A DNA stretch of 64,000 nt from Piscicola geometra (lineage: Eukaryota > Annelida > Clitellata > Hirudinida > Piscicolidae). The first letter of the stretch is position 1; each line of letters opens with the position of its first letter. The position numbers and the translations under genes were made by a program. The stretch covers positions 8,861,126 to 8,925,125 of the forward strand of contig OX030958.1 in the NCBI GenBank assembly GCA_943735955.1, in the 5' to 3' direction. A model generated the notes under the pieces. That model searched no databases. It was not told the DNA's origin and saw nothing but the letters and a program-made list of their open reading frames with translations. Shown one piece after another: positions 1-9,660 of this stretch.

Positions 1-691
1 TCTGCCACATGTGGTGTAAAGTGAACACCCCTCTGGTTCACAAACTCCTCCTCCTCCTCCTTGCCCTCTTCCTCACTCCCCCTCTCGTCCAGCCCTCCTT
101 CTCTCTCTTCTTCCTTGTCCTCCTTTCTGTGTGCCTCCTCACTATTGCTAGTCTGTGTAGGTATGTGAATTTGTGTGTGCTTTTTAAAATTCGTATTGTC
201 GTTATTTTTATAATTTTATATGGTTTTATGCTGGTATGCGGTATTTGTAATTGTTTATGAATACTCTTTCGTAGATAAACAAACTAAGACTTTGTATCAA
301 ATAGAACTGAATTAACATCCTCACGAAAGACTGATTCATTAAGTTGAAAACTATAATGACGAAGATGTGGAAGACCATGATGTCAATGACAATGATGATG
401 ACGATGATGATGATGACGATGATGAAGACGATGATGATGGTGCTGACGATGATGATGATGATGATGATGATGACGACGATGATGATGGTGCTGACGATGA
501 TGATGATGATGATGATGACGACGATGATGATGGTGCTGATGATGGTGACGATGATGATGAAAGTCAACACACCAGGATATGGTCGATAGGTGGGTCAGAG
601 GGAGTGACAGTGTCGTAAGTTGAGGTAGGACAGCCTATGTTATCAACCTAACATGCAAGTGATGATGACGATGATGATGGCGATGATGATA

Positions 692-725
<34 letters not shown>

Positions 726-3700
726 GGATGATGATGATGAAAGGAGTGCATAATGCTCTAAAACAATAAATATTCTATACTAAAAACATTTAGAAATAAA
801 AAAGTACAATTCTTAAAAGACTCCGAAGATAAATAAAAATATGATAAATATATTCGAAGATAATTTTGAAATAATATAAAACTAAGTAAATAATAAATCA
901 ATTTGATATTTTATATCTTATTTTTCAAAAGCTTATCAATAATAACTTTTTCAGAAATTTAACCCAAAAAAATTATAAAATGAAAAATTTATAAAAACTA
1001 AATCGTTCAAAAATTTTAATATTGATTCAAAAGACGTCTAGAGATTCATTTAATGAAATAAAAAAGTTTTAAGAATTTTATATTCTTAAGATAATTATCA
1101 TTATCATCCTTTCAACCAACCCAAACGTAATTCTCTTTCCCCATGTCCTGAAATCGAATAATTCTGTGTAATTAAACTAAAAATTGATTAATTTTTTAAA
1201 TAATATTGTTATAAACCCCTTGAAGCTTAACAACCACCACAATCACAACACACCACTGCATCTTCAGGACCCTCACTGGCAGGCGTGATACCCTCCTGGT
1301 AATGATCTTGATGGTCTTGATGATGATCTTGATCAGGGTGATGGTGATGATGATACTCAGGAGAAAGGTCTAAGGTGTCTGGAACTCTGACAGCTCTGTG
1401 GTTGATGCTGTCGCTGTTTGTATCGTTGTCGTTGTTGTTGTTGTCATTAATGAAGTTATTGTTTTTGTTGTTGATGTTGTCGTCAGTGACGTTTTCAGTA
1501 GTGAAGTTTTCTTTGCTTGTTGATGCAGTTACGTCAGCATCAACGCTGTTTGCCGAGTCGATGTTTGTGTTGATGGTGTCGTTGCTGGCGTTCAAGTCAT
1601 GTTCGTCATGTTCGTCATCGTTGTTGTTGTTGTTGTTGTTGGTGTTGCGTTTGTTGTTGCTCTTCTTGCTGCTTATTGCACCTGCACACGTTGCCACGAT
1701 CCCGATAAACATAGAGCCATAGACACACACAAACAACCCACCCACCCATACACACACACATACAGACACACACAAACAACCCACCCACCCATACACACAC
1801 ACACACAGACACACACACACAACCCATCCACCCATACCCACACACAGACACACACAAACAACCCACCCACCCATACACACACACACACACAGACACACAA
1901 ACAACCCACCCACCCATACCCATACACACACACACAGACGCACACAAACAACCCACCCACAAACTTGTGAGTGACGACGATGACGGTTGCTGGTTGAAGC
2001 TGGATGAGTCTTGCATGTTGATGGTTTCCTTGGAGACGTGTTGAGGTCGACTTTTGGCCTTCACCTTGGGCGACTTCTTGCGCAATCGAGGTGTCTTAGT
2101 GCACTCGACCAGGCCACTGCCTGTGCGCATCTTGAGCTGTGCGTGCGATGGAATAATGATTCAGTGTTGTTGGTGGGTGAGATGGAATGATGAGTCAGTG
2201 TTGTTGGTGCGTGAGATGGAATAGTGAGTCAGTGTTGCTGGTGGGTGAGATGGAATAATGAGTCAGTGTTGTTGGTGGGTGAGATGGAATGGTGAGTCAG
2301 TGTTGTTGGTGCGTGCGATGGAATAATGATTCAGTGTTGCTGGTGGGTGAGATGGAATAATGAGTCAGTGTTGTTGGTGGGTGAGATGGAATGGTGAGTC
2401 AGTGTTGTTGGTGCGTGCGATGGAATGGTGAGTCAGTGTTGTTGGTGGGTGAAATGGAATGATGAGTCAGTGTTGTTGGTGGGTGAGATGGAATGATGAG
2501 TCAGTGTTGTTGGTGCGTGAGATGTTGTGGGTGAGAAGGTGGGTGGGTGATATGTTGAGGGCGAATCTATGTTATGGCTTACCATAACACCCACAACAAC
2601 CAAAAACATACCCTTTCAACTATACCATGGCTACAGCATCAAAACCAATAAATAAAACAGCACGTTGAAATATAACAACAACAACAACAACAACAACAAC
2701 AAACAACAACAACAAACACCTTCCTCAGGGGCGACTGCCTAGGGTCGTCTTTGAAGTCGGACAACCTGCCGAACAGCAACTGCACCATGTCCACCAACGT
2801 GTGCTCTGCCGACTTGCACAGCAACTCTGTGGTCGTGGTGGTTGTTGTGGTCGTGGTGGTTGCTGTGGTCGTGGTGGTTGTTGTGGTCGTGGTGGGTGCT
2901 GTGGTCGTGGTGGTTGCTGTGGTCGTGGTGGTTGCTGTGGTCGTGGTGGTTGTTGTGGTCGTGGTGGTTGTTGTGGTCGTGGTGGTTGTTGTGGTCGTGG
3001 TGGGTGTTGTGGTCGTGGTGGTTGTTGTGGTCGTGGTGGGTGCTGTGGTCGTGGTGGTTGTTGTGGTCGTGGTGGTTGCTGTGGTCGTGGTGGTTGCTGT
3101 GGTCGTGGTGGGTGTTGTGGTCGTGGTGGGTGTTGTGGTCGTGGTGGTTGTTGTGGTCGTGGTGGGTGCTGTGGTCGTGGTGGTTGTTGTGGTCGTGGTA
3201 GTTGTTGTGGTCGTGGTGGTTGTTGTGGTCGTGGTGGTTGTTGTGGTCGTGGTGGGTGCTGTGGTCGTGGTGGTTGTTGTGGTCGTGGTGGTTGTTGTGG
3301 TCGTGGTGGTTGTTGTGGTCGTGGTGGTTGTTGTGGTCGTGGTGGGTGCTGTGGTCGTGGTGGTTGTTGTGGTCGTGGTGGGTGTTGTGGTCGTGGTGCT
3401 TGTTATGGTCGTGGTGGTTGTGTTGTGGCTGTGGAAGTGGACCATAGTAGGTTCAGTAAAAGCTTCAGTGCTGGTTTTTACTTGGGAAGCAGGCTGGCGA
3501 TGTATAATGAGAACCATTCAACGCATCATTTCCATTCATGCCTCCTCAGTGCATTCCATTTTTATTTAGTCTGATTTATTCTACCACGATTAATGACATT
3601 GCACTGTATTTGCAGCGCACAATCGACCCGTTTTCTTATCTTTTTTTATTATTCTGACAGACGCAGGTTATGTTACAATGGTTCAATGAAACATGGTTCT

Positions 3701-6522
3701 TATACGACGTACACATCTCTCAATGCATACGTCGCGAACACCGCATCATAAACACTAGGTATATGATAGTTCACGGTTGCACATCCGGATTCGAACTGGC
3801 AACTTTTGAGTTGCAAGTCCGACGTCTACCATCTAAGCCATCCCCGCTCCTCATTTGTAGTTACTGCCCACTTGTCCTCATCGTCCTCATCATTCCGTAT
3901 CTACAATCTAAATATATGATGCAGTCAAGATCACTTTCATTGTCCACTATCCTCCCACTCACCCGCCTCTCTCCCTCCACTCACCCACCTCTCTCCCTCC
4001 ACTCACCCACCTCTCTCCCTCCACTCACCCACCTCTCTCCCTCCACTCACCCACCTCTCTCCCTCCACTCACCCACCTCTCTCCCTCCACTCACCCACCT
4101 CTCTCCCTCCACTCACCCACCTCTCTCCCTCCACTCACCCACCTCTCTCCCTCCACTCACCCACCTCTCTCCCTCCACTCACCCACCTCTCTCCCTCCAC
4201 TCACCCACCTCTCTCCCTCCACTCACCCACCTCTCTCCCTCCACTCACCCACCTCTCTCACTCCACTCACCCACCTCTCTCTTTCCACTCACCACTCAGC
4301 CTCATCTCGAAGCAGATGCGGAAGCAGGACTGGATGATCTCACACACCGACTCGTTCGTCAGAAAGACTCCACTGGCACTCAGCATCAGAGAACGTAGCA
4401 CCTGTGTGGTAGTTGTTTTTGTGGTGTTGTTGTGTTGTTGGTTTTTTGTTGTTGTGTTGTTGTTGGTTGTGGTGTTGGTTGTTGGTTGTGGTGTTTGTTG
4501 TTGTTGGTTGTGGTGTTGGTTGTGGTGTTGGTTTTGGTGTTGGTTGTGGAGTTGGTTGTGGTGTTGGTTGTGGTGTTGGTTGTGGTGTTGGTTGTGGTGT
4601 TGGTTGTGGTGTTGGTTGTGGTGTTGGTTGTGGTGTTGGTTGTGGTGTTGGTTGTGGTGTTGGTTGTGGTGTTGGTTGTGGTGTTGGTTGTGGTGTTGGT
4701 TGTGGTGTTGGTTGTGGTGTTGGTTGTGGTGTTGGTTGTGGTGTTGGTTGTGGTGTTGGTTGTGGTGTTGGTTGTGGTGTTGGTTGTGTTGTTGGTTGTG
4801 GCGTTGGTTGTGGTGTTGTTGGTCGTGGTGATGTTGTGTAGTAGCTTTGCAATTGTTAGTTTTTTTCGTCTGTGTTGTTTGTTGTCTTTTTTTATTATGT
4901 TGTGATGTTGTGTCGTTTTTGTTGCTTTGTATTTTTTAGTTTCATTGTTGCATTTTGTTGTGCTTGCGCAACATCAGTTTACGTGTAAGTTATTGCTTCC
5001 TTACCTTGAATAGTGTGTTGTCGTTGCATGAGTTGCTGACCACTGCATTGACACATAACTTATAAAACCTCATACAACTAACCAATAACAACAATAAAAT
5101 CAACAAAACAACAAAAACCAACAACAGCAAAAACAATAACAACAACTAAAACAAAATAGTAAACTAACATAGAGAATCTCAAGTAGAATCACTTCGTCTG
5201 AGCTGGGATCCGTTCCCACAAACCTGTAGTGGTGGTGATGATGATGATGATGATAATGGCGGTGATAATGATGATGATGGCGACTTATTCATAACAATGA
5301 TGGTGACTGACTTTATTTATTAATATTTGATATCGACATTGGATACACCTTGCCAATATAACCGAAACTCTGCACAACTAAGACCTTCAAGCTATTTGCT
5401 AACCCCTCTGAGGAATTTTTGAATAGCATTGCATAAACATCATGATCATCAAAATCCTCATCATCATCATTATCATCTAATCATCATCATCATCATCATC
5501 ATAATCCTAATCATCATCATCATCATAATCATAATCATCATCATCATCATCATCGTCATAGCTACCTGGCGTGTGTGACGGCGTCAGCTATTTGCTCAAC
5601 TGCTGTCGCTGTTGACTGTTCACTGCCGTGCTCTGTCAGGGTGATTATTCTTCTTATTATTATTATGGTGGTGGTGGTGGTGGTGGACAAATTGGAGAAG
5701 CGGTCAAGATGGTGGTGATTTTGTTGTACCTATTCAGTAGTTAATAATGGATTCCACTAAAAATCAGCATCATAATTAGTGAGAGTATCAATATACAAAG
5801 TAGCGCTGGTGAAAGTGTCATCCAAATAGTAATAAAGAAGCACCAATGACAAACAAATAGACTCCCTTCAGCCAATGATAACCCTTATGCTAAAACCCCC
5901 AACCAATAGTAAAGCAGGAGATAGCCCCAAGTAACCAACCAATGAGTCGGTAGGAGAGGAACTTGTTGATGGAGGTGAGGGCGAGCCCTGTGATTGGGCC
6001 AGTGATTTCTTCAGAGCGGATGATTGCCAGGAAGGGAGAAAGAAACTCTGTGCTGCTGATGCTGCTCAATTCTATGCGGGGTTTGGTAGTGGGTTCGGTT
6101 TAGAGCTTATATGGTGCTTTCAGTTTGGAGTTTCTATGTTGTTTTTGGGAAAGTGAAATCTTGGTTGGTGGATAGCATGTAGTTGAGTGGAGTGGCCAGG
6201 AATTTAGATACAGATATATAATTATTTTTATTTACCTGTGATTTCATTTAATATGTTTTTAAGCTTGACCATGTTGGAGATGAGTTCGTTTTCATTTTCA
6301 CTCTAAAAGTATTTCAAATAAAACTATTGAAAAAAATATGGAAATTTAAAACATAAAAAAATTAGTATTATGAATTTATTTTATTTAAAATATGTGTTAT
6401 GTGTTCATAAAGGTTCCTACATGGTAGTTATGGGAGGTCCATCTAGTGTTCCTCCTGATTGCAGTCAACAGAAGGTTTACCTCCCCCAACACCAGGTATA
6501 CTCCAGTTTCGGATTTCTCCAT
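1..6522 (-). CDS. GBF1: GBF1, Golgi brefeldin A-resistance Arf-GEF, 5' part (runs off the left edge)
   Basis: GBF1 is the large cis-Golgi guanine-nucleotide exchange factor for Arf1 that drives COPI recruitment. Ten exons are seen on the minus strand: 6522-6421, 6302-6236, 6071-5940, 5632-5566, 5068-5005, 4401-4293, 2826-2720, 2136-1965, 1681-1357 and 126-1. Phases agree at every junction, giving about 424 residues. Matches to the N-terminal DCB region include [16 protein letters not shown] (residues 13-28), [44 protein letters not shown] and [14 protein letters not shown]. Exon 10 carries [10 protein letters not shown], which matches the stretch before the HUS domain. The HUS and Sec7 domains would lie left of base 1. 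The start is the Met 12 codons before the first conserved block. Exon 9 codes an Asn/Asp-rich low-complexity linker. The exon 5 acceptor (5069) and exon 9 donor (1356) were chosen by phase and are the least certain. Family identity is firm. Confidence 0.9.
127..1356 (-). repeat. GBF1 intron 9 with GAT-type microsatellites
   Basis: This intron holds imperfect (GAT)n tracts at about 372-565 and 659-741 on the plus strand. The rest is AT-rich sequence in which I see no gene. Long Asp or Met frames through the GAT tracts are repeat artefacts. Confidence 0.7.
1722..1964 (-). repeat. Minisatellite at the 5' splice site of GBF1 intron 8
   Basis: About six copies of a 35-45 bp unit built from (CA)n and AACAACCCACCCACCC on the plus strand. 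In the sense of the gene it is G/T-rich, and the array reaches the donor itself (gtttgtgggtggg, intron starting at 1964). Several units repeat the ttgtttgtgtg core next to the donor. Confidence 0.85.
2137..2530 (-). repeat. 34-bp minisatellite at the 3' splice site of GBF1 intron 7
   Basis: About 11 copies of a 34 bp unit with core gagtcagtgttgttggtg on the plus strand. The array adjoins the exon 8 acceptor at 2137. The unit variant ggtgcgtgcgatggaa matches the acceptor flank ctgtgcgtgcgatggaa, so the terminal unit is the splice site. In gene sense it is A/C-rich. The other end of the same intron (2676-2719) is (CAA)n, read as gtgtttgttgttg at the donor. Confidence 0.88.
2827..3430 (-). repeat. 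18-bp minisatellite at the 3' splice site of GBF1 intron 6
   Basis: About 33 copies of an 18 bp unit, plus-strand gtggtcgtggtggttgtt, starting directly at the exon 7 acceptor (AG at 2828-2827). Many units read gctgtggtcgtgg, which is the acceptor ccacgaccacag on the other strand. The unit length is a multiple of three without stops, so all frames are open; these are not genes. Confidence 0.92.
3655..3855 (-). mobile_element. tRNA-derived SINE, copy 1
   Basis: On the minus strand a tRNA-like head (about 3855-3775) has an A-box-like gatggcttagatggtaga and a B-box-like gttgccagttcgaatcc. A non-tRNA body follows, ending near gcgtctgtca. A second copy with the same head and body lies at 24611-24830. 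This copy sits in GBF1 intron 6 between its two minisatellites. Confidence 0.8.
3961..4292 (-). repeat. 22-bp minisatellite at the 5' splice site of GBF1 intron 6
   Basis: About 15 copies of a 22 bp unit, plus-strand ctctctccctccactcaccc plus ac. In gene sense each unit contains gtgggtgagtgg, a copy of the real donor junction GTG/gtgagtgg at 4293/4292. The array starts at the splice site. Confidence 0.92.
4402..4835 (-). repeat. 12-bp minisatellite at the 3' splice site of GBF1 intron 5
   Basis: About 26 copies of plus-strand ggttgtggtgtt (4520-4830), with a degenerate version reaching the exon 6 acceptor at 4402. In gene sense it is an A/C-rich tract, ccacaaccaacacc, upstream of ccacacag. 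Confidence 0.9.
5229..5700. repeat. Short microsatellites in GBF1 introns 3 and 4
   Basis: (GAT)n-like sequence lies at about 5235-5282, (CAT)n at about 5452-5553, and a GTG run at about 5666-5683. The (CAT)n tract sits just inside the intron 4 donor after exon 4. GBF1 exon 4 lies within this span. Confidence 0.75.
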
Positions 6523-7177
6523 TGATTTAATTATTCATAAGGCTCCTTTTAATAAAAATATGCCAGACATGTAACAAGAAAGAACTTATTTCATGAATAT
6601 TGAAAATGAAATTTTTGCCAAAACCCAGCTTTCCTCAAATTTTTGCAAAGTATTAAGTTTTTTAAAGATTTAAAATGATGACGTTTAAAAGTCGAAAGTG
6701 GTTTTTAAAGGTACGATATTACAGGACGTACACGTAATATGCAATAATTATGATTATTAACAAATATTTTAATTATTTTGAAATTGAAAAATAATTAAAA
6801 CTAGTTAAAAACAAGAAGATACGTATAAAAAATAAAAATTAATGTTTAAATTATCCTAGACCGATTAGGCGTAAATGAATCAAACTGTCAACACTGTTGA
6901 CTTTTAACAAAATAATAATTGTCAAAAAAAATGAGGTTCCTACAAAAACACACATTGCAAATTAGAAATTAATCGTTTCATAAAGCCTATGAAGTTTTGA
7001 CTCATATAAAAATATGTTTTGTCATTTAAATTTGTTATATATTTTTTAGTAACTTTGTTAGAGTTTTTGTTTTTATTTGCACATTTTTTCACAAAAAAAT
7101 TTAAAACATCACATCTCAAAGGCATATCACATCTCTACTCTTTCTAACTTTCTTTTTCCCATTTATCTCATCCCAAA
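6523..7177. promoter_or_regulatory. Shared upstream region of GBF1 and eL22
   Basis: 655 bp separate the two divergent start codons. The sequence is AT-rich without clear motifs, except that the 60 bp before the eL22 ATG are pyrimidine-rich (ctttctaactttctttttcc). That resembles the 5' TOP start of ribosomal-protein transcripts. Any promoter assignment is inferred from position. Confidence 0.45.
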
Positions 7178-7922
7178 ATGGTCGCTACTGTCAAGCCGCA
7201 ACGTGTAAGACTTGTTTTCTAAAATAGTTATAATTTAATTTTAAATTCAAATCATTTTTAAATGTTTTTTCTAGAGACATGTTAAAAGCATGCCACCCAA
7301 GTTGAAGAAGAAGAAAACTTCTCTCAAATTCACGATTGACTGCACTCACCCTGTTGAAGATTCAATCATGGATTGTGCTGATTTTGTTAGTTCGTTGTTT
7401 TTTATTTTTCCAATTATTATAAATATGGCAAATATTTTTATCGCTTTTCTAATACAAATCGAAAAATTAGGGTTATCTTCCCTAATTAGTTGGCTACTAG
7501 GGTAAATTCCCTAGAACAATAAAGCCGACTATTTTCCACACAGGAGAGCTTTCTGCTGGAAAGGATCAAGGTTAACAAGAAAACCGGAAACCTCGGAACC
7601 AACGTGACTCTTGAAAGGCAGAAGACAAAGATCGTTGTCAGCTCTGAGATCCCATTCTCTAAAAGGTTCAATTTTTCTACCGATCATTGTTTTTTAAGTG
7701 TATAAAATTTAAAGTTAATATTTATTTAACTTATGTTAATATCTTTATAACAAATTAATTCTTGGCACACTCAGATACCTCAAGTACCTGACGAAGAAGT
7801 ACCTTAAGAAAAACAACCTGAGGGACTGGCTCAGGGTGGTTGCCAGCAACAAGGAATCCTACGAACTCAAGTATTTCCAGATCAACAATGAGGATGAAGA
7901 GGAGGAGGAGGACAAGGAATAA
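7178..7922 (+). CDS. RPL22: 60S ribosomal protein eL22
   Basis: Structural protein of the large cytosolic ribosomal subunit. Four exons, 7178-7204, 7275-7385, 7544-7665 and 7775-7922, give 135 residues, close to the usual 125-130. The family signature runs through [17 protein letters not shown], the block [45 protein letters not shown] and an acidic tail of Asp/Glu. The basic start MVATVKPQR is a separate short exon. An AATAAA lies at 7966-7971, 44 bases after the stop. A pyrimidine-rich stretch before the ATG fits growth-dependent TOP-type translation control. Introns are short and AT-rich, without tandem arrays, unlike the neighbouring GBF1. The gene is divergent from GBF1. Confidence 0.96.
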
Positions 7923-8375
7923 AAGCTTCTTGCTGGACGATTTATTAGTCCTACATCGTTTTTTCAATAAACTGACGAAACCTTCCTGTGTTTCATTTTT
8001 TTTGAAAGAATGCATCTAATGTGTCATTAAAACGAGTATAATCCTTATTGGTAAGCATTGTTTAATTTACTAAAATATTCGATACTGCTTAGTTTAATAA
8101 ATTAATATTTTTCTGCTTAGAACTTAGTAGGTGGAAAACCCTTTTTGCCTTAGAATAAAAAGATAATCAGCCAAGAACTTCAATATTTAAAAATAGTTTT
8201 TTGAGTCACTTATATTTTTGTACATTTGATAATTAGTTTTTATTTGATTAAATTTTTTTAAATGTTAATTCCAAAAGTGTTTAATTTGATCACTATTGAA
8301 TTTATTTTTTCATTATTCTTTCTATTAGTCAAATTAAATTATTCTTAATTATATTGTAATTCAATTACGAGTATT

Positions 8376-9653
8376 ATTGCTCGTCATAATTACCACTACT
8401 AAACTCTATAATGACCTTATTTTAACTTCTGATTCTAATGCCTCTTCTCTTCTTTTATGCCTTGACTTTTCAGCTGCTTTTGACACTGTCGACCATACGC
8501 TTTTATTAAATGTTTTAGACTCTTCCTTTAATATTTCTGGTTCCTCTCTTATCTGGCTTAAATCCTACCTTTCTGAGCGAACTTCCTATGTATCAATAGA
8601 ATCTTCTCGTTCTTCTTCTGTTTCTTTATCTTATGGTGTTCCACAGGGCTCAATTCTTGGTCCCTTACTTTTTATTCTTTATACCTCGGAACTACCTAAT
8701 ATTATTTCGTCATCTTCTCTAAACAGTCAAATTTATGCTGACGACTCCTATATTTATACATCTTTTACTGACTCTTCTCTTGACCTTACTGTTGATAAAT
8801 TAACTCTCTGTCTTCAATCTATAATCTCTTGGGCTTCTTCTATGTTTCTCAAACTTAATCCGGACAAATTTGAACTCATATATTTCAATAAAAAATCAAA
8901 GTCTTTACTATCTCTTCCTTCTTTAGTTTTGCCTCCCCCCTCTTCACTTTCTCTAAACCCTTCATCTTCTATTCGTAGCCTTGGTTTTATTTTTGATTCT
9001 AACTTGTCTTTAGCTCCTCAAATTCTATCTGTCTCTAAATCTTGCTACTTCCACATTCGTCGTATTAAACAGCTTCTTCCTTTTCTCGATGATCCTACCC
9101 TACAACTTCTTGTATCTTCTCTAGTTCTGTCCAGGATTGATTATTGCAACTCTCTTTACTATGGTCTCCCTAATACTACTTTGGCTCCTCTAAATAAAAC
9201 CTTCAATTGTGCTGCTCGTCTTGTTGCTCGTGCTCCTAAGTTTTCTCACATTTCTCCTTATCTTCGTTTGTTACATTGGCTACCTTTGAGATCTAGAGTG
9301 ACTTTTAAAATATGCCTAAATATGTTTAAAATTCATAACTGTAATGCTCCAATCTATCTTAAAAATCTAATTAAACAACCCCCTAAATCTGGTCTAAGAT
9401 CATCTACCTTTAATGATTAAAGTTTAATCGTTCTTTTCGTTTTCCAGTTAAACACTCTTTTGCTAAACGTTCTTTTTCTTACTGCGGTCCTCTTTTATGG
9501 AATTCTTTACCTTCTTCTTTAACTTCAACTAAGTCACTCATAACTTTCCGTCGAGGCCTGAAGACGTACTTGTTTGGGACGTGATGGCTGAGCGCTTTTG
9601 TTCACTTAGTAAAGGGCGCTATACAAATTATTAGTGATTGATTGATTGATTGA
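8376..9653 (+). mobile_element. 5'-truncated L2/CR1-type non-LTR retrotransposon with reverse transcriptase
   Basis: The frame 8377-9420 encodes the reverse transcriptase palm: LCLDFSAAFDTVDHTLL, the block GVPQGSILGPLLFILYTSEL and the catalytic YADD. The conserved end of the protein (FAKRSFSYCGPLLWNSLP, then FRRGLKTYLFGT) follows in another frame after the stop at 9418-9420, so the copy is frameshifted. The 5' half (endonuclease) is missing. The 3' end is gggcgctatacaaattatta followed by (TGAT/TGATT) repeats, typical of L2/CR1-like elements. About 450 bp lie between the eL22 stop and the start; they hold the eL22 3' end and AT-rich sequence. The element is a dead copy. Its clade, L2 versus CR1/Rex, is not settled. 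Confidence 0.88.
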
Positions 9654-9660
9654 TACTGTA

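Noticed and set aside
344..618. Poly-Asp and poly-Met frames
   Set aside because: (GAT)n microsatellite in GBF1 intron 9.
2639..3574. Thr-rich, Val-rich and CGRGGC-type frames
   Set aside because: 18 bp repeat units keep every frame open. The region is GBF1 intron 6.
4316..4905. Pro-Thr/Gln-rich minus frame and Trp-Leu-Cys frames
   Set aside because: 12 bp repeat in GBF1 intron 5; the only coding part is exon 6 at 4293-4401.
8377..9420. An intact active retrotransposon gene
   Set aside because: It lacks the endonuclease half and is frameshifted before the conserved C-terminal block.
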